DNA from: Rhodospirillaceae bacterium
GTDB taxonomy: Bacteria; Pseudomonadota; Alphaproteobacteria; SP197
Direction: 5' to 3'
Assembly (NCBI GenBank): GCA_002722885.1
Contig: PBNE01000014.1
Location: 66,857 to 130,856 of the forward strand
Length of the DNA stretch: 64,000 nucleotides
Shown: positions 46,549-54,995 of the stretch, one piece after another
How the letters are laid out: every line of letters starts with the position of its first letter
Numbering within the stretch: the first letter of the stretch is position 1
Position numbers and translations under genes: made by a program
Notes under the pieces: model-generated
What the model saw: the letters and a program-made list of their open reading frames with translations, nothing else
Database searches by the model: none
What the model was told of the DNA's origin: nothing

Positions 46549-47792
46549 TTCAGCAGGGCACCCTCGAACGGGAAGGTCGAGAGCCGCGCGGCACCGTTTT
46601 CGGTGATAAGGACCTGCTCCTCCAGCTTCACACCTTCGTTGCCGTCCTCGGCTCCGATGTAGCTTTCCATGCAAATCGTCATACCAACTTCGAGATGACC
46701 GGTGGACGACATCTCGGCATTGTCGGTAAAGGCGATCGAGGGGTACTCGTCGACAAGGCCCACGCCGTGGGCCGTGATGCCGTAGCGGCGGGCGTGGAAC
46801 TCGTTGGGGATGCGCCAGGACTTTTCGGCCGCCTCCACAAAAGTCATGCCGGGGCGCAGCATGTCGATGTTGTGCTGCACTTGCTCATAAGCATAGTTGT
46901 AGAGCCGTTTCTGCTCATCGGTCGGCTTGCCCGGCTCGCAGAAGTAGGTCCGGCTGATGTCAGAGCAGTAGCCGAACGGCCCCACGAGATCGGTATCGAA
47001 GGCGACGAGCTCACCGGCGCGGATCACCCGGCTGGAAGCTTCCCGGAACCAGGGGTTGGTGCGTCCGCCCGAGGCCAGGAGTCGGGTTTCGATCCACTCA
47101 CCGCCCAGCGCGATGTTGACCTGATGGAGATGGGACCACAGCTCCACCTCGGTGACACCGGGACGCAGTTCCTCGCGCATCTTCGCCATCCCGGCCTCAC
47201 AGGCCGAGATCGAGACACACATCGCGGCAATTTCGTCATCGGACTTGATGACACGGGCCAGTTCGGTAACGCGGGTTCCGCTGTGGATCTCGTAACCCAT
47301 AGCTTGCAGCGCATTCGCACCTTCGAAATCAAGACGATCTGCACCAATACGCTTACCCGCGCCGTCCCCCTGGATGACCTCATCGATGTCGTTGGCCCAG
47401 AGCTGAACCCGCTGCTCCAGACGTTCGGACGCGGTCATGTAGATGTAGCCAATCGCCGGGCGCACCTCGCGAATGGTCTCGAGATGATCGTAGAGATGCA
47501 TCGATTTCGCGTAATCGAACAGCACCGGCACACCTTCGGCCGGAACCCAGCAGTAGCGAATGGGATTGTGCGTGAACCATACCTGCATGTTGCTGGAACC
47601 GGTCGCATACCGGATGTTCATGGGGTCGTAGAGAATGATCCCGCCAAGATCGAGGCGCTTGAGCTGGTCCTGCATACGGTTGAGCCGGTAGGCACGCATA
47701 CGCAGGATATCGATCTGGGGTTCGGCATCGTGCTGGGCAACGCCGGGGGTGTTGCGGCCCAGACGGATGCTGTCAAGATAACGGTCGGACAT
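46545..47792 (-). CDS. M24-family DddP-like enzyme, copy 1
   Basis: A 415-aa protein with the creatinase/aminopeptidase P fold. An AGGAGA ribosome site precedes the ATG. Motifs: NIRYATGSSNMQVWFTHNP, GGEWIETRLLASGGRTNPWF, AFDTDLVGPFGYCSDISRT (metal D266, D268, D278), RRYG (Y337), HGVGLVDEYP (H342, D348), CMESYIG (E376) and KLEEQV (E391). These match in order and spacing, give or take one residue, the iron ligands plus catalytic Tyr and Asp recalled for Ruegeria DddP, a DMSP lyase releasing dimethyl sulfide. Pita-bread enzymes vary in substrate, so DMSP cleavage is a hypothesis. The next gene upstream is a close paralogue. Confidence 0.72.
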   Translation of the reverse strand: MSDRYLDSIRLGRNTPGVAQHDAEPQIDILRMRAYRLNRMQDQLKRLDLGGIILYDPMNIRYATGSSNMQVWFTHNPIRYCWVPAEGVPVLFDYAKSMHLYDHLETIREVRPAIGYIYMTASERLEQRVQLWANDIDEVIQGDGAGKRIGADRLDFEGANALQAMGYEIHSGTRVTELARVIKSDDEIAAMCVSISACEAGMAKMREELRPGVTEVELWSHLHQVNIALGGEWIETRLLASGGRTNPWFREASSRVIRAGELVAFDTDLVGPFGYCSDISRTYFCEPGKPTDEQKRLYNYAYEQVQHNIDMLRPGMTFVEAAEKSWRIPNEFHARRYGITAHGVGLVDEYPSIAFTDNAEMSSTGHLEVGMTICMESYIGAEDGNEGVKLEEQVLITENGAARLSTFPFEGALLN

Positions 47793-47871
47793 CAAACTCT
47801 CCTATCGGGAAGTTGGGTCCCATGGCTCGGACTCAGTGTCGCGTGAGCAGTGCAGAACGGCAAAGCCTTTG

Positions 47872-49122
47872 TCAGTTCAGCAGGTCATGTTCATAGGGGT
47901 AGGTCGAAAGGCGCTGCGGGCCTTTATCGGTCACCAGAATCTGCTCCTCCAGCTTCACACCCTCAACACCGTCTTCGGCTCCGATGTAGCTTTCAACGCA
48001 GACGGTCATGCCTGATTCAACGATGCCGGGACTGGAACGCTCCGCATTGTCGGAGAAGGTTACCAGCGGCCATTCGTCGGCCATGCCGACACCGTGCGTC
48101 ATGGAACCGTAGCGACGGGCCACAAATTCATTGGGAATGCGCCACGACGAACGGGCAATGTCCTCGAAGGTGCGGCCGGGCCGGAACTCTTCGATGTTCG
48201 CCTGAATCTGCTCATAGGCGTAGTTGTAAAGCCGCTTCTGCTCATCGGATGTCTTGCCCGGACCGCAGAACCAGGTCCGGCTGATATCAGAGCAGTAGCC
48301 AAAGGGGCCGATGAGATCGGTGTCGAAGGCGACCAATTCGCCGGCACGGATCACCCGATCGCTGGACTCACGGAACCATGGGTTGGTCCGACCGCCCGAA
48401 GCGAGCAGACGGGTTTCGATCCACTCACCGCCCATGGCGATGTTGACCTGATGAAGATGGGACCAGAGCTGGTTTTCCGTGATTCCCGGACGCAGCTCCT
48501 GCTGCATCTTCGCCATCCCGGCTTCGCAGACCGAGATCGAGCTCAGCATTGCCGCCAGCTCGTCACTGTTCTTGATCGACCGCGCCCGCTCCATCACCTC
48601 CTGGCCGTTGTGGATCGAGAAACCCCGCTCCTCTAGAGCCTTGCCGCCCAATATGTCGAGGTGGTCGGCCGCGATGCGCGTGTTGCCGGGATTTGTTTCG
48701 CGAATGACGCCAGCCAGCTCGTCGGCCCAGGTCACGACCCGTTCATCATAGCGATCACCGGCAGAAAAGTAGGTCCAGATACGGGCAGGCCGGATATCGC
48801 CGATGGTTTCGAGATGCTCGGCCAGATGCACTGCGGGCGGATAGTCGAACAGCACCGTCTTGCCCTCGACGGGAACCCAGCAGTAGCGATGCTGGTTGTG
48901 CAGCATCCAGACCTGCATGTTGCTGGAGCCATTGGCATATCGCACGTTGATCGGGTCGTAGAGCAGGACCCCCGCCAGATCACGGTCGCGCAGCATCTGC
49001 TGCACGCGGCCCAGCCGGTAGGCCCGCATGCGTTTGATATCGACCTGCGGTTCGGCGTCATGTTGTGCAATGCCCGGTGTGTCGCGTGCCAGACGGATGC
49101 TCTCAGGCGGAATGTCGTTCAT
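47872..49122 (-). CDS. M24-family DddP-like enzyme, copy 2
   Basis: A 416-aa paralogue of the previous gene, start 49122 with AGGA six bases upstream. The longer frame to 49302 would overlap the divergent MttB gene. It has NVRYANGSSNMQVW, GGEWIETRLLASGGRTNPWF, FDTDLIGPFGYCSDISRTWF, the Tyr in ARRYGSMT, HGVGMADEWPL and KLEEQILV, so all metal and catalytic positions are kept. DddP itself reads H-G-V-G-x-x-D-E-W-P here, closer to this copy than to copy 1. The two lie 79 bp apart on the same strand and are likely an operon. It diverges from the third MttB gene with 124 bp between starts. Confidence 0.72.
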   Translation of the reverse strand: MNDIPPESIRLARDTPGIAQHDAEPQVDIKRMRAYRLGRVQQMLRDRDLAGVLLYDPINVRYANGSSNMQVWMLHNQHRYCWVPVEGKTVLFDYPPAVHLAEHLETIGDIRPARIWTYFSAGDRYDERVVTWADELAGVIRETNPGNTRIAADHLDILGGKALEERGFSIHNGQEVMERARSIKNSDELAAMLSSISVCEAGMAKMQQELRPGITENQLWSHLHQVNIAMGGEWIETRLLASGGRTNPWFRESSDRVIRAGELVAFDTDLIGPFGYCSDISRTWFCGPGKTSDEQKRLYNYAYEQIQANIEEFRPGRTFEDIARSSWRIPNEFVARRYGSMTHGVGMADEWPLVTFSDNAERSSPGIVESGMTVCVESYIGAEDGVEGVKLEEQILVTDKGPQRLSTYPYEHDLLN

Positions 49123-49246
49123 CGGGTCCTGCGATGGTGATGCCGAGCGCATGGGACGGACCGCAACGTCCCCTGTCAATGCGGTTTTGCCTCGCAACCC
49201 CGGAAAATCAGAGTAACGTTTTGTGCGAACAGCATCGGGGGCGGAC

Positions 49247-50776
49247 ATGGCGCGACGGCAACGGCGACGCAAGGATCTGGGTGGTGAACGCAAGGCGCTC
49301 AATCTGCTGCCCTGGCGGCAGATCGAGAATCCCTTCCCCCCTATCGAACCCCTCAGCGCTGATCAGATCGAAGCCATTCACCACACGTCACTGCGTGTGA
49401 TCGACGAACTCGGCATGAAAGTGCTGTGCGGTGAAACCCGGAGCCTGCTACGCGAGGCCGGAGCACGGGTCAACGAAGCCAGCGAGATGGTCTTCATGGA
49501 ACCGGGTCTTGTCGAAGAGTCGATCACGACAACGCCTGCACGGTTCACCTATCACGCCCGCAACCCGGTAAAATCGCTGGAAATCGGTGGCAATGTCATC
49601 AACTTCGGCCCCGTCGGCGGCCCTGCCTTCACCAGCGATCTCGACAAGGGCCGCCGTGCCGGCAACTACGAGGAGCTTTGCGACTACGTTCGCCTGTTGC
49701 ATATGTGCGACATCGTGCAATACGGCGGAGCCGGGATGTTCGCACCTTTGGACCTGCCCGCGGACTCGCGCCATTTGGACCAGACCTTTGCGGGCCTTGT
49801 GCTCAGCGACAAAGTGATGGGCTGCAACCTTCTGGGCGGCTACCGGGCGCGCGATGGTCTGGAGATGATCAAGATCGCGCACGGGGTCACGGACAGCGAG
49901 CTTGAACAGAAGGTCTACACGGCAGGCAACATCAACACGAACTCACCCCGCCAGCTGGATGCCAACATGGCCCAGGGCCTGCTCGCACTGACACGCGCCA
50001 ACCAGCCCGTGGTCGTGACACCCTTCACGCTGTGTGGCGCGATGGCCCCCGCCACAGTGGCCGGCGCCCTGGCCCAGCAGAACGCGGAGGCACTCTTCGG
50101 GCTGGCGCTGATCCAGATCGTCCGGCTCGGCGCACCGGCGGTTTATGGCGGGTTCACCAGCAATGTCGACATGAAGACCGGAGCCCCGGCTTTCGGCACG
50201 CCGGAGTACACGCTGGCGACACAGGCCACCGGCCAGCTCTGCCGCCGCTACAACGTGCCTTACCGGTCTTCAAACACGAACGCCTCGAACGCGCCCGACG
50301 CCCAATCGGCCTATGAGAGCATGATGTCACTGTGGGCGGTCGTGATGGGTCACGCCAACATCGTGAACCATGCCGCGGGCTGGCTGGAAGGCGGTCTGGT
50401 CGGCAGCTTCGAGAAGCTCGTGATCGATGTCGAAATGCTGCAGATGATGGCGGTTTACCTCGAAGGCATCCGGGTCGACGAAGACAGCCTGGCATTCGAC
50501 GCCGTGGCCGAGGTGCAGCCCGGCGGCCACTACTTCGGTGCGCAGCATACGCTGGAACGCTACGAGGATGCCTTCTACGCGCCGCTGGTTTCGGACTGGA
50601 ACAACTTCGAGACCTGGTCCGAGGCAGGCTCACGCGACACGGCCCAGCGCGCCAACACGATCTGGAAGCGGATGCTCGAGAAGTACGAAAAACCACCGAT
50701 CGACCCCGCCATCGAGGAGGCCTTGCGGGAGTATGTCGAGCGGCGCAAGCCGGAGATTCATAAACGCGCAGCCTGA
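49247..50776 (+). CDS. MttB-family (COG5598) methyltransferase, copy 3
   Basis: A 509-aa protein. The start at 49247 follows GGGGGCGG; a start 8 codons earlier is possible. It shares the basic N-terminus (MARRQRRRKD), the opening LPWRQIENPFPPIEPLSADQ, TPFTLCGAMAPATVAGAL, YGGFTSNVDMKTGAPAFGT and QPGGHYFGAQHTLERYEDAFY with copies 1 and 2, but it is more distant from them than they are from each other. No TAG, so no pyrrolysine. It is divergent from the two DddP-like genes, a separate context from the tandem pair. Substrate unknown, probably a methylated amine or betaine. Confidence 0.85.
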   Translation: MARRQRRRKDLGGERKALNLLPWRQIENPFPPIEPLSADQIEAIHHTSLRVIDELGMKVLCGETRSLLREAGARVNEASEMVFMEPGLVEESITTTPARFTYHARNPVKSLEIGGNVINFGPVGGPAFTSDLDKGRRAGNYEELCDYVRLLHMCDIVQYGGAGMFAPLDLPADSRHLDQTFAGLVLSDKVMGCNLLGGYRARDGLEMIKIAHGVTDSELEQKVYTAGNINTNSPRQLDANMAQGLLALTRANQPVVVTPFTLCGAMAPATVAGALAQQNAEALFGLALIQIVRLGAPAVYGGFTSNVDMKTGAPAFGTPEYTLATQATGQLCRRYNVPYRSSNTNASNAPDAQSAYESMMSLWAVVMGHANIVNHAAGWLEGGLVGSFEKLVIDVEMLQMMAVYLEGIRVDEDSLAFDAVAEVQPGGHYFGAQHTLERYEDAFYAPLVSDWNNFETWSEAGSRDTAQRANTIWKRMLEKYEKPPIDPAIEEALREYVERRKPEIHKRAA

Positions 50777-50791
50777 ACGCCTGGTGCGAAT

Positions 50792-51886
50792 CTAGAACGC
50801 CATAATCGCGCTCGTCAGCATGGTGGTGTTGTGGCGCATCATGTCGATGTAGGTCAGAGCCGGACCATCGGCATTCGAGAGTGCATCCGAGTAGAGCGTG
50901 CCACCAACCACGGCACCCGTTTCTTCAGCGATCCGGTCGATTATGCGGTTGTCTGTGATCGATTCGATAAAGACAGCCGAGATTTGTTCCTCACGAATCT
51001 GACGAATCAACGCTGCGACCTCCCCGGCTGACGGGGCTGCGTCGGTCGAACTGCCTATGGCCGCCAGAAACGTGATGCCGTAGGCACGCTCGAAGTAACC
51101 GAACGCGTCGTGGCTCGTGACAACTGTGCGATGGTTCTCAGGCAGATCGGCAATCGCATCACGGATATCGTGGTCCAGCGCGTTCAGCTCTTCGAGGTAG
51201 CGCTCGGCATTGGCCTCGTAGACCTCTTGACCGTCGGAATCGACCGCAATCAGCGCTTCCGCGATGTTGCGGACATAGATCTCGGCATTGGCCACATCCT
51301 GCCAGGCATGCGGGTCGATCGGGCCATGACCGTGGTCATCGTGACCATCTACTTCTGCATGGTCGTCGCGATCGTGAGTTTCATCGTGACCGTGGTCATG
51401 ACCATCCTCATCAGCGTGGTCATCATGACCGTGGTCATGACCATCCTCATCAGCGTGGTCATCATGACCATCAGCGTCGCCGTGCTCGTGATCTTCTTCA
51501 TTGTCATGATCGTCGTCACCGCCTTCGACCTTCAGAACATCAAGTCCCCTGGTGGCGACCAAAAGTGCAGCCTCGGTGCCCGACGCCTCGACCAGACGAT
51601 CGAGCCAGCCTTCAAAGCCCAGTCCGTTGACGACCAGGAGATCGGCCGCGGCAAGAGTCTGAACATCCGACGGGCCGGGTATGAAAACATGCGTGTCCTC
51701 ACCGACACCGACCAAAGAGATCACATGAACCCGGTCACCACCGACCTCGGCGACCATGTCGCCGAGAATGCTGAAGCTCGTGACAACGTCGATGGTGTCC
51801 TCATCGGCCGCTGCCCCATGCCACTGAAGAAAGGCGGCCAGACCCGCGGCTGCGGTGAGAGAGCGTAGATGGTGGAAGCTATTCAT
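50792..51886 (-). CDS. znuA: Zinc ABC transporter substrate-binding protein
   Basis: A 364-aa periplasmic binding protein with a signal peptide (MNSFHHLRSLTAAAGLAAFLQ). It has FSILGDMVAEVGGDRVHVISLVG, GEDTHVFIPGPSDVQ (zinc His), a His/Asp-rich loop of about 60 residues, PIDPHAWQDVANAEI (zinc His), VTSHDAFGYFERAYG and AVFIESITDNR. The loop contains a 13-residue unit repeated in tandem. These features define the ZnuA/AdcA zinc binder. It is the last gene of the zur-znuCB operon, 21 bp after znuB, and captures zinc for the permease. Confidence 0.93.
   Translation of the reverse strand: MNSFHHLRSLTAAAGLAAFLQWHGAAADEDTIDVVTSFSILGDMVAEVGGDRVHVISLVGVGEDTHVFIPGPSDVQTLAAADLLVVNGLGFEGWLDRLVEASGTEAALLVATRGLDVLKVEGGDDDHDNEEDHEHGDADGHDDHADEDGHDHGHDDHADEDGHDHGHDETHDRDDHAEVDGHDDHGHGPIDPHAWQDVANAEIYVRNIAEALIAVDSDGQEVYEANAERYLEELNALDHDIRDAIADLPENHRTVVTSHDAFGYFERAYGITFLAAIGSSTDAAPSAGEVAALIRQIREEQISAVFIESITDNRIIDRIAEETGAVVGGTLYSDALSNADGPALTYIDMMRHNTTMLTSAIMAF
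51387..51464. repeat. 39-bp tandem repeat in znuA
   Basis: Two copies of a 39-bp unit, starting at 51387 and 51426, encode the repeated 13-residue His/Asp block of the zinc-binding loop. A partial third copy follows. Copy number could vary between strains. Confidence 0.85.
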
Positions 51887-51907
51887 GATTTCTCCAGACA
51901 TTAGCTG

Positions 51908-52780
51908 TCAGGCACGCAGATGAGGCCTGAGTATGAATCGGGTTCTGAGACCGCTCTGCGGGCCCAGGGTTACCGACAAGAGATAGAGGACGCCGGTCGA
52001 AAGGATGATGGCCGGGCCGGATGGCAGGTTGGCATGGTAGGAGAGCAACAACCCGGCCACGATCGAGACAGTAGCCGCACCGACAGCGACCAGAATGATA
52101 TGATCGAGCGTGCTGGCCCAGAATCGCGCCAGCGTTGCCGGTAAGATCATCAGGCCGACCGCCATGAGCGTACCCATGGCATGGAACCCTGCGACAAGGC
52201 AGAGGACCAGAAGCACCAGAAAGACATGATGAACCCAGGCGCCCGCCGGTCCCGCAACAGCACGCAGGAACAGGGGATCGACACACTCCATGACCAGCAG
52301 GCGGTAGATCAGCGCCAGCGTCACAAGGGTCACCGTGGCAACGCCCGCGACCAGAAGAACGGCGGCGTCATCAAGCGCCAGCACACTGCCGAACAACAAA
52401 TGAACCAGATCGACCTGACTACCGCTGACCGACAACATCAGAACGCCCAGGGCCAGGGCGACAAGATGAAACGAGGCAAGGCTGGCATCCTCACGCTGCA
52501 CCGTGACCCGGGAGACAAGGCCCGCAAGACCCGCGATTACCAGGCCGGCAATCAATCCACCCAGCGTCAGCGCGTAAAGCGACAGGCCGGCTAGGAGATA
52601 GGCCGCGGCGATGCCGGGCAGGATGCCATGTGCTAATGCATCGCCCGTCAGGCTCATCCGACGCAGCATCAGAAACACGCCAACCGGTGCGCTGGCCACG
52701 GCCACGGCAAGGGCACCCACAAGGGCGCGCCGCATAAACGCGAACTCGACAAACGGGGCGATCAGGCTGTCCCAGATCAT
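51908..52780 (-). CDS. znuB: Zinc ABC transporter permease
   Basis: A 290-aa integral membrane protein of the metal ABC permease (ABC-3) family. It has eight or so hydrophobic helices, the conserved SLTGDALAHGILPGIAAAYL (cytoplasmic coupling region), ALALGVLMLSVSG and GTLMAVGLMILPATLARFWA near the end. The ATG at 52780 overlaps the znuC stop (ATGA); the longer frame to 52825 is not needed. It forms the channel through which zinc is imported using ATP hydrolysed by the preceding gene. Confidence 0.92.
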   Translation of the reverse strand: MIWDSLIAPFVEFAFMRRALVGALAVAVASAPVGVFLMLRRMSLTGDALAHGILPGIAAAYLLAGLSLYALTLGGLIAGLVIAGLAGLVSRVTVQREDASLASFHLVALALGVLMLSVSGSQVDLVHLLFGSVLALDDAAVLLVAGVATVTLVTLALIYRLLVMECVDPLFLRAVAGPAGAWVHHVFLVLLVLCLVAGFHAMGTLMAVGLMILPATLARFWASTLDHIILVAVGAATVSIVAGLLLSYHANLPSGPAIILSTGVLYLLSVTLGPQSGLRTRFILRPHLRA

Positions 52781-53526
52781 GCCGCCACTCCGGGGAAGAC
52801 ACAATCTTCGGCCTTCTCGTCCCAAGCCTCGCTCAGGGCGTCGGCCGCTCGCAAATTCTCATGGCAGATGACATCCGCCGTCGCACCCCAGGCAATGGGA
52901 TCCCGCGCCAGAAGCAGGGTCTTGGGAAACAGCCTGCGGACCTGATCAAGGTCGTGCAGGACCGAAATGATTGTTCGGCCCTCGTTGCGCCATGAGGTGA
53001 CAATGGTGCCGAGATCAACTTCCGTCTTCTGGTCGACAGCCGTGAAGGGCTCGTCGAGCAACACGACGGGACTGTTCTGAAGCATCAGTCGGGCAAAAAG
53101 CGCACGCTGAAACTGTCCACGCGACAGCGTACCGATGATCCGGTCACCAAAACCGTCGAGACCCACGCGGGACAGTGTTTCCTCCACACAGCCGCGCTGC
53201 GAGCGGTTGACGGCACGCAGCCCACCAACGGAGCGCCAAAGCCCCATCGCCACAATCTCCGTCACCGTAACCGGAAAACTCAGGTCGAGCCCGGATTGCT
53301 GGGGCATGTAAGCGATATCGGGGCCCTTGAGCCCGTGGCGCTTGATACTGCCGGAGAGAGGACGCAATTGGCCCATAACACCCTTGAGCAGGGTCGATTT
53401 TCCGGCGCCGTTCGGACCGATTACAGCCAGAAGATCCCCCTGTTCGACCACGCCATCAAGATGATGAACCGCAGGGTGCCTGTCATATCCCAACGTCAGG
53501 TCATCGAAGGTCAGAACAGCGGTCAT
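52777..53526 (-). CDS. znuC: Zinc ABC transporter ATPase
   Basis: A 249-aa ATPase. Walker A is GPNGAGKSTLL, the Q-loop is MPQQSG, the signature is LSRGQFQRALFARLML, Walker B is VVLLDEPF and the H-loop is SVLHDLDQV. All are intact. The ATG at 53526 overlaps the small upstream membrane ORF by 4 bp, and its stop overlaps znuB (ATGA), so translation is coupled along the operon. It powers zinc import by ZnuB with ZnuA as binder. Confidence 0.93.
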   Translation of the reverse strand: MTAVLTFDDLTLGYDRHPAVHHLDGVVEQGDLLAVIGPNGAGKSTLLKGVMGQLRPLSGSIKRHGLKGPDIAYMPQQSGLDLSFPVTVTEIVAMGLWRSVGGLRAVNRSQRGCVEETLSRVGLDGFGDRIIGTLSRGQFQRALFARLMLQNSPVVLLDEPFTAVDQKTEVDLGTIVTSWRNEGRTIISVLHDLDQVRRLFPKTLLLARDPIAWGATADVICHENLRAADALSEAWDEKAEDCVFPGVAA

Positions 53527-53639
53527 GTCAGGGCCCAGGCCACAAGCAGCCACAACGGCACCAAAACGCAGGCCGAAAACAGAAGACGTTTTCCGACGCC
53601 CATGGTGACCAGGGATGAATCAAGTGGACCGGGCATCAT
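53523..53639 (-). CDS. Small membrane protein between zur and znuC
   Basis: A 38-aa reading frame with one hydrophobic helix at its end (RLLFSACVLVPLWLLVAWAL). It begins 20 bp inside the 3' end of zur and ends with an ATGA overlap to znuC, so it sits in an unbroken chain of coupled frames. A similar tiny membrane protein occurs in zinc operons of some Alphaproteobacteria by my recollection. It could be a transporter accessory. It is short enough to be a chance frame, but its overlaps and single helix argue for a real gene. Confidence 0.5.
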   Translation of the reverse strand: MMPGPLDSSLVTMGVGKRLLFSACVLVPLWLLVAWALT

Positions 53640-54036
53640 CACCAGTCCCACTAAAACGGCACGAGGAGCATTGCCCCGAGAGCTCAATGGTCGTGCGGTC
53701 GAGCGCGAAATCCTGCCGACGGGCGATGTCGTCCAGAGCCTTCAGAACAGCCGCTCCTGAGAATTCAGTGACCGATCCACAGTCGGTGCAGATGGCGAAG
53801 CCGCTTTCTTCGTCGTGTTCGGGGTGCGAGCAGGCAACAAACGCGTTCAGCGATTCAACCCGGTGCGCCAGTCCCCGAGCCACAAGCTGATCAAGGGCGC
53901 GGTAGACCGTCGGCGGTGCGTTGATCCCTGCATCACGCAGACCGTCCAGAACCTGATAGGCGGAGACAGGGCCGTCCTGCCTTCTGAGGAACCCGTGCAC
54001 GAGCGAGGCGTTTTTGGGCAGGCTGCGGGAAGCCAA
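53620..54036 (-). CDS. zur: Zinc uptake regulator of the Fur family
   Basis: A 138-aa protein. The N-terminal winged helix (FLRRQDGPVSAYQVLDGLRDAGINAPPTVYRALDQLVARGLAHRVES) and C-terminal metal-binding part (ACSHPEHDEESGFAICTDCGSVTEF, and GQCSSCRF) with two C-x2-C pairs match Fur-family zinc regulators. Zn2+-bound Zur would repress this operon. It is the first gene of the zur-ORF-znuCBA unit. Immediately upstream is a large dyad. Confidence 0.9.
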   Translation of the reverse strand: MASRSLPKNASLVHGFLRRQDGPVSAYQVLDGLRDAGINAPPTVYRALDQLVARGLAHRVESLNAFVACSHPEHDEESGFAICTDCGSVTEFSGAAVLKALDDIARRQDFALDRTTIELSGQCSSCRFSGTGDDARST

Positions 54037-54051
54037 ACGGACACCCTCCAG

Positions 54052-54084
54052 AAACTGTTATGTTATGATATAGCATAACAGTTT
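54052..54084. promoter_or_regulatory. Probable Zur operator
   Basis: An 11-bp inverted repeat, AAACTGTTATG (54052-54062) and CATAACAGTTT (54074-54084), perfect in both arms. Nested inside is TGTTATG-ATATAG-CATAACA (54061-54080). This matches the form of Zur boxes (A/T-rich palindromes with GTTAT...ATAAC). It lies 15-48 bp upstream of the zur start and just after the NicO gene, so it should give zinc-dependent autoregulation of the operon. Confidence 0.75.
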
Positions 54085-54105
54085 CGCTTGTCGCAACTGC
54101 TCACT

Positions 54106-54972
54106 TCAAAAAAGAGGATGCTCTGGGACCGCAAGCGCTGCGTCGAGCAGCGAAATACCCAAAACCAGGATTGCCAGCCCGCCGATCAGAGCCAGGATGT
54201 TGAAGCACCGGGGCGCATGGCTGTGCTCTCCCGGCAGCCGTTCGGCTAGCCCGGTCGCGCGCTCACGCATGAACACCGTCACCACCGCGAGACCACCGAC
54301 GGCAAGCGCAGTTCCGGTCGACATCGCCACGACAGCGCCAACACCCGCCCAGCGCAATTGGAGCGCATAAGCCAACAGAAGAACCAGCAGAGCGCCGCTG
54401 CAGGGCCGAAGACCTATGGCAAAGGCCATGCCGGTCAGCCGCCACCATGCTCGCCTTTCCTTGTCCGACCCGTCGGCAACCGGACCATGATGATGTTGAT
54501 GCCCGTGTCCCGCCAGTCGCCGCAGCGCGGCGACGATCAGGAAAGCACCGATCAGAGCGACAAGCACATAACTCACCAGTTCAAGATCGTCCGCCACCCC
54601 CCTCGCCCGGCGAAGCGGAATCTCCAGCACCAGAACAGCTACTTCAATCGCGACGATCGCGGTCAGCCCCTGGAACGCCGCAGCCATGAATACCAACGCG
54701 AGCCCGCTGGCAAGATCACTGCGTTGGGTCACCAGGTAGGTCGCCACCACCGCCTTGCCATGTCCCGGACCGACAGCATGGAAGACCCCATAGGCAAAGC
54801 TGACGCCAATCAGCGTCCACGCGGCAAACACGCCTTGCTCCTGAACCACCTCCATGGCTGCTGTGAGAGCATCGAAGAACTCACGTTGCTGAGCCTGAAT
54901 CCAGACAAGAAGGCTGCCCCAGTTACCCGCGACGAGCGCGGCCGCGGCGAAAACCAGCACCACGCCCACCAC
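54106..54972 (-). CDS. NicO-family nickel/cobalt transporter
   Basis: A 288-aa membrane protein with six or more helices. Diagnostic motifs are AVGPGHGKAVVATYLV (the H-x4-D-like / GPGHGK family signature), a His-rich cytoplasmic loop GHGHQHHHGPVADG, GLRPCSGALLVLLLAYAL and LPGEHSHAP. NicO/RcnA-type proteins move Ni2+ or Co2+. The start GTG is weakly defined; the preceding DUF1007 gene ends 23 bp upstream. Together with DUF1007 it is a common two-gene unit; here its position next to the Zur operon suggests it handles Zn2+ or Ni2+ under similar control. Confidence 0.83.
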   Translation of the reverse strand: MVGVVLVFAAAALVAGNWGSLLVWIQAQQREFFDALTAAMEVVQEQGVFAAWTLIGVSFAYGVFHAVGPGHGKAVVATYLVTQRSDLASGLALVFMAAAFQGLTAIVAIEVAVLVLEIPLRRARGVADDLELVSYVLVALIGAFLIVAALRRLAGHGHQHHHGPVADGSDKERRAWWRLTGMAFAIGLRPCSGALLVLLLAYALQLRWAGVGAVVAMSTGTALAVGGLAVVTVFMRERATGLAERLPGEHSHAPRCFNILALIGGLAILVLGISLLDAALAVPEHPLF

Positions 54973-54995
54973 TGCCGCAGATCGTCGCGTCGGCT

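Noticed and set aside
46545-49122. Creatinase as the name for the two M24 genes
   Set aside because: The R-T-N-P-W-F and H-G-V-G-x-x-D-E patterns fit DddP better than creatinase, although phylogeny is needed to settle it.
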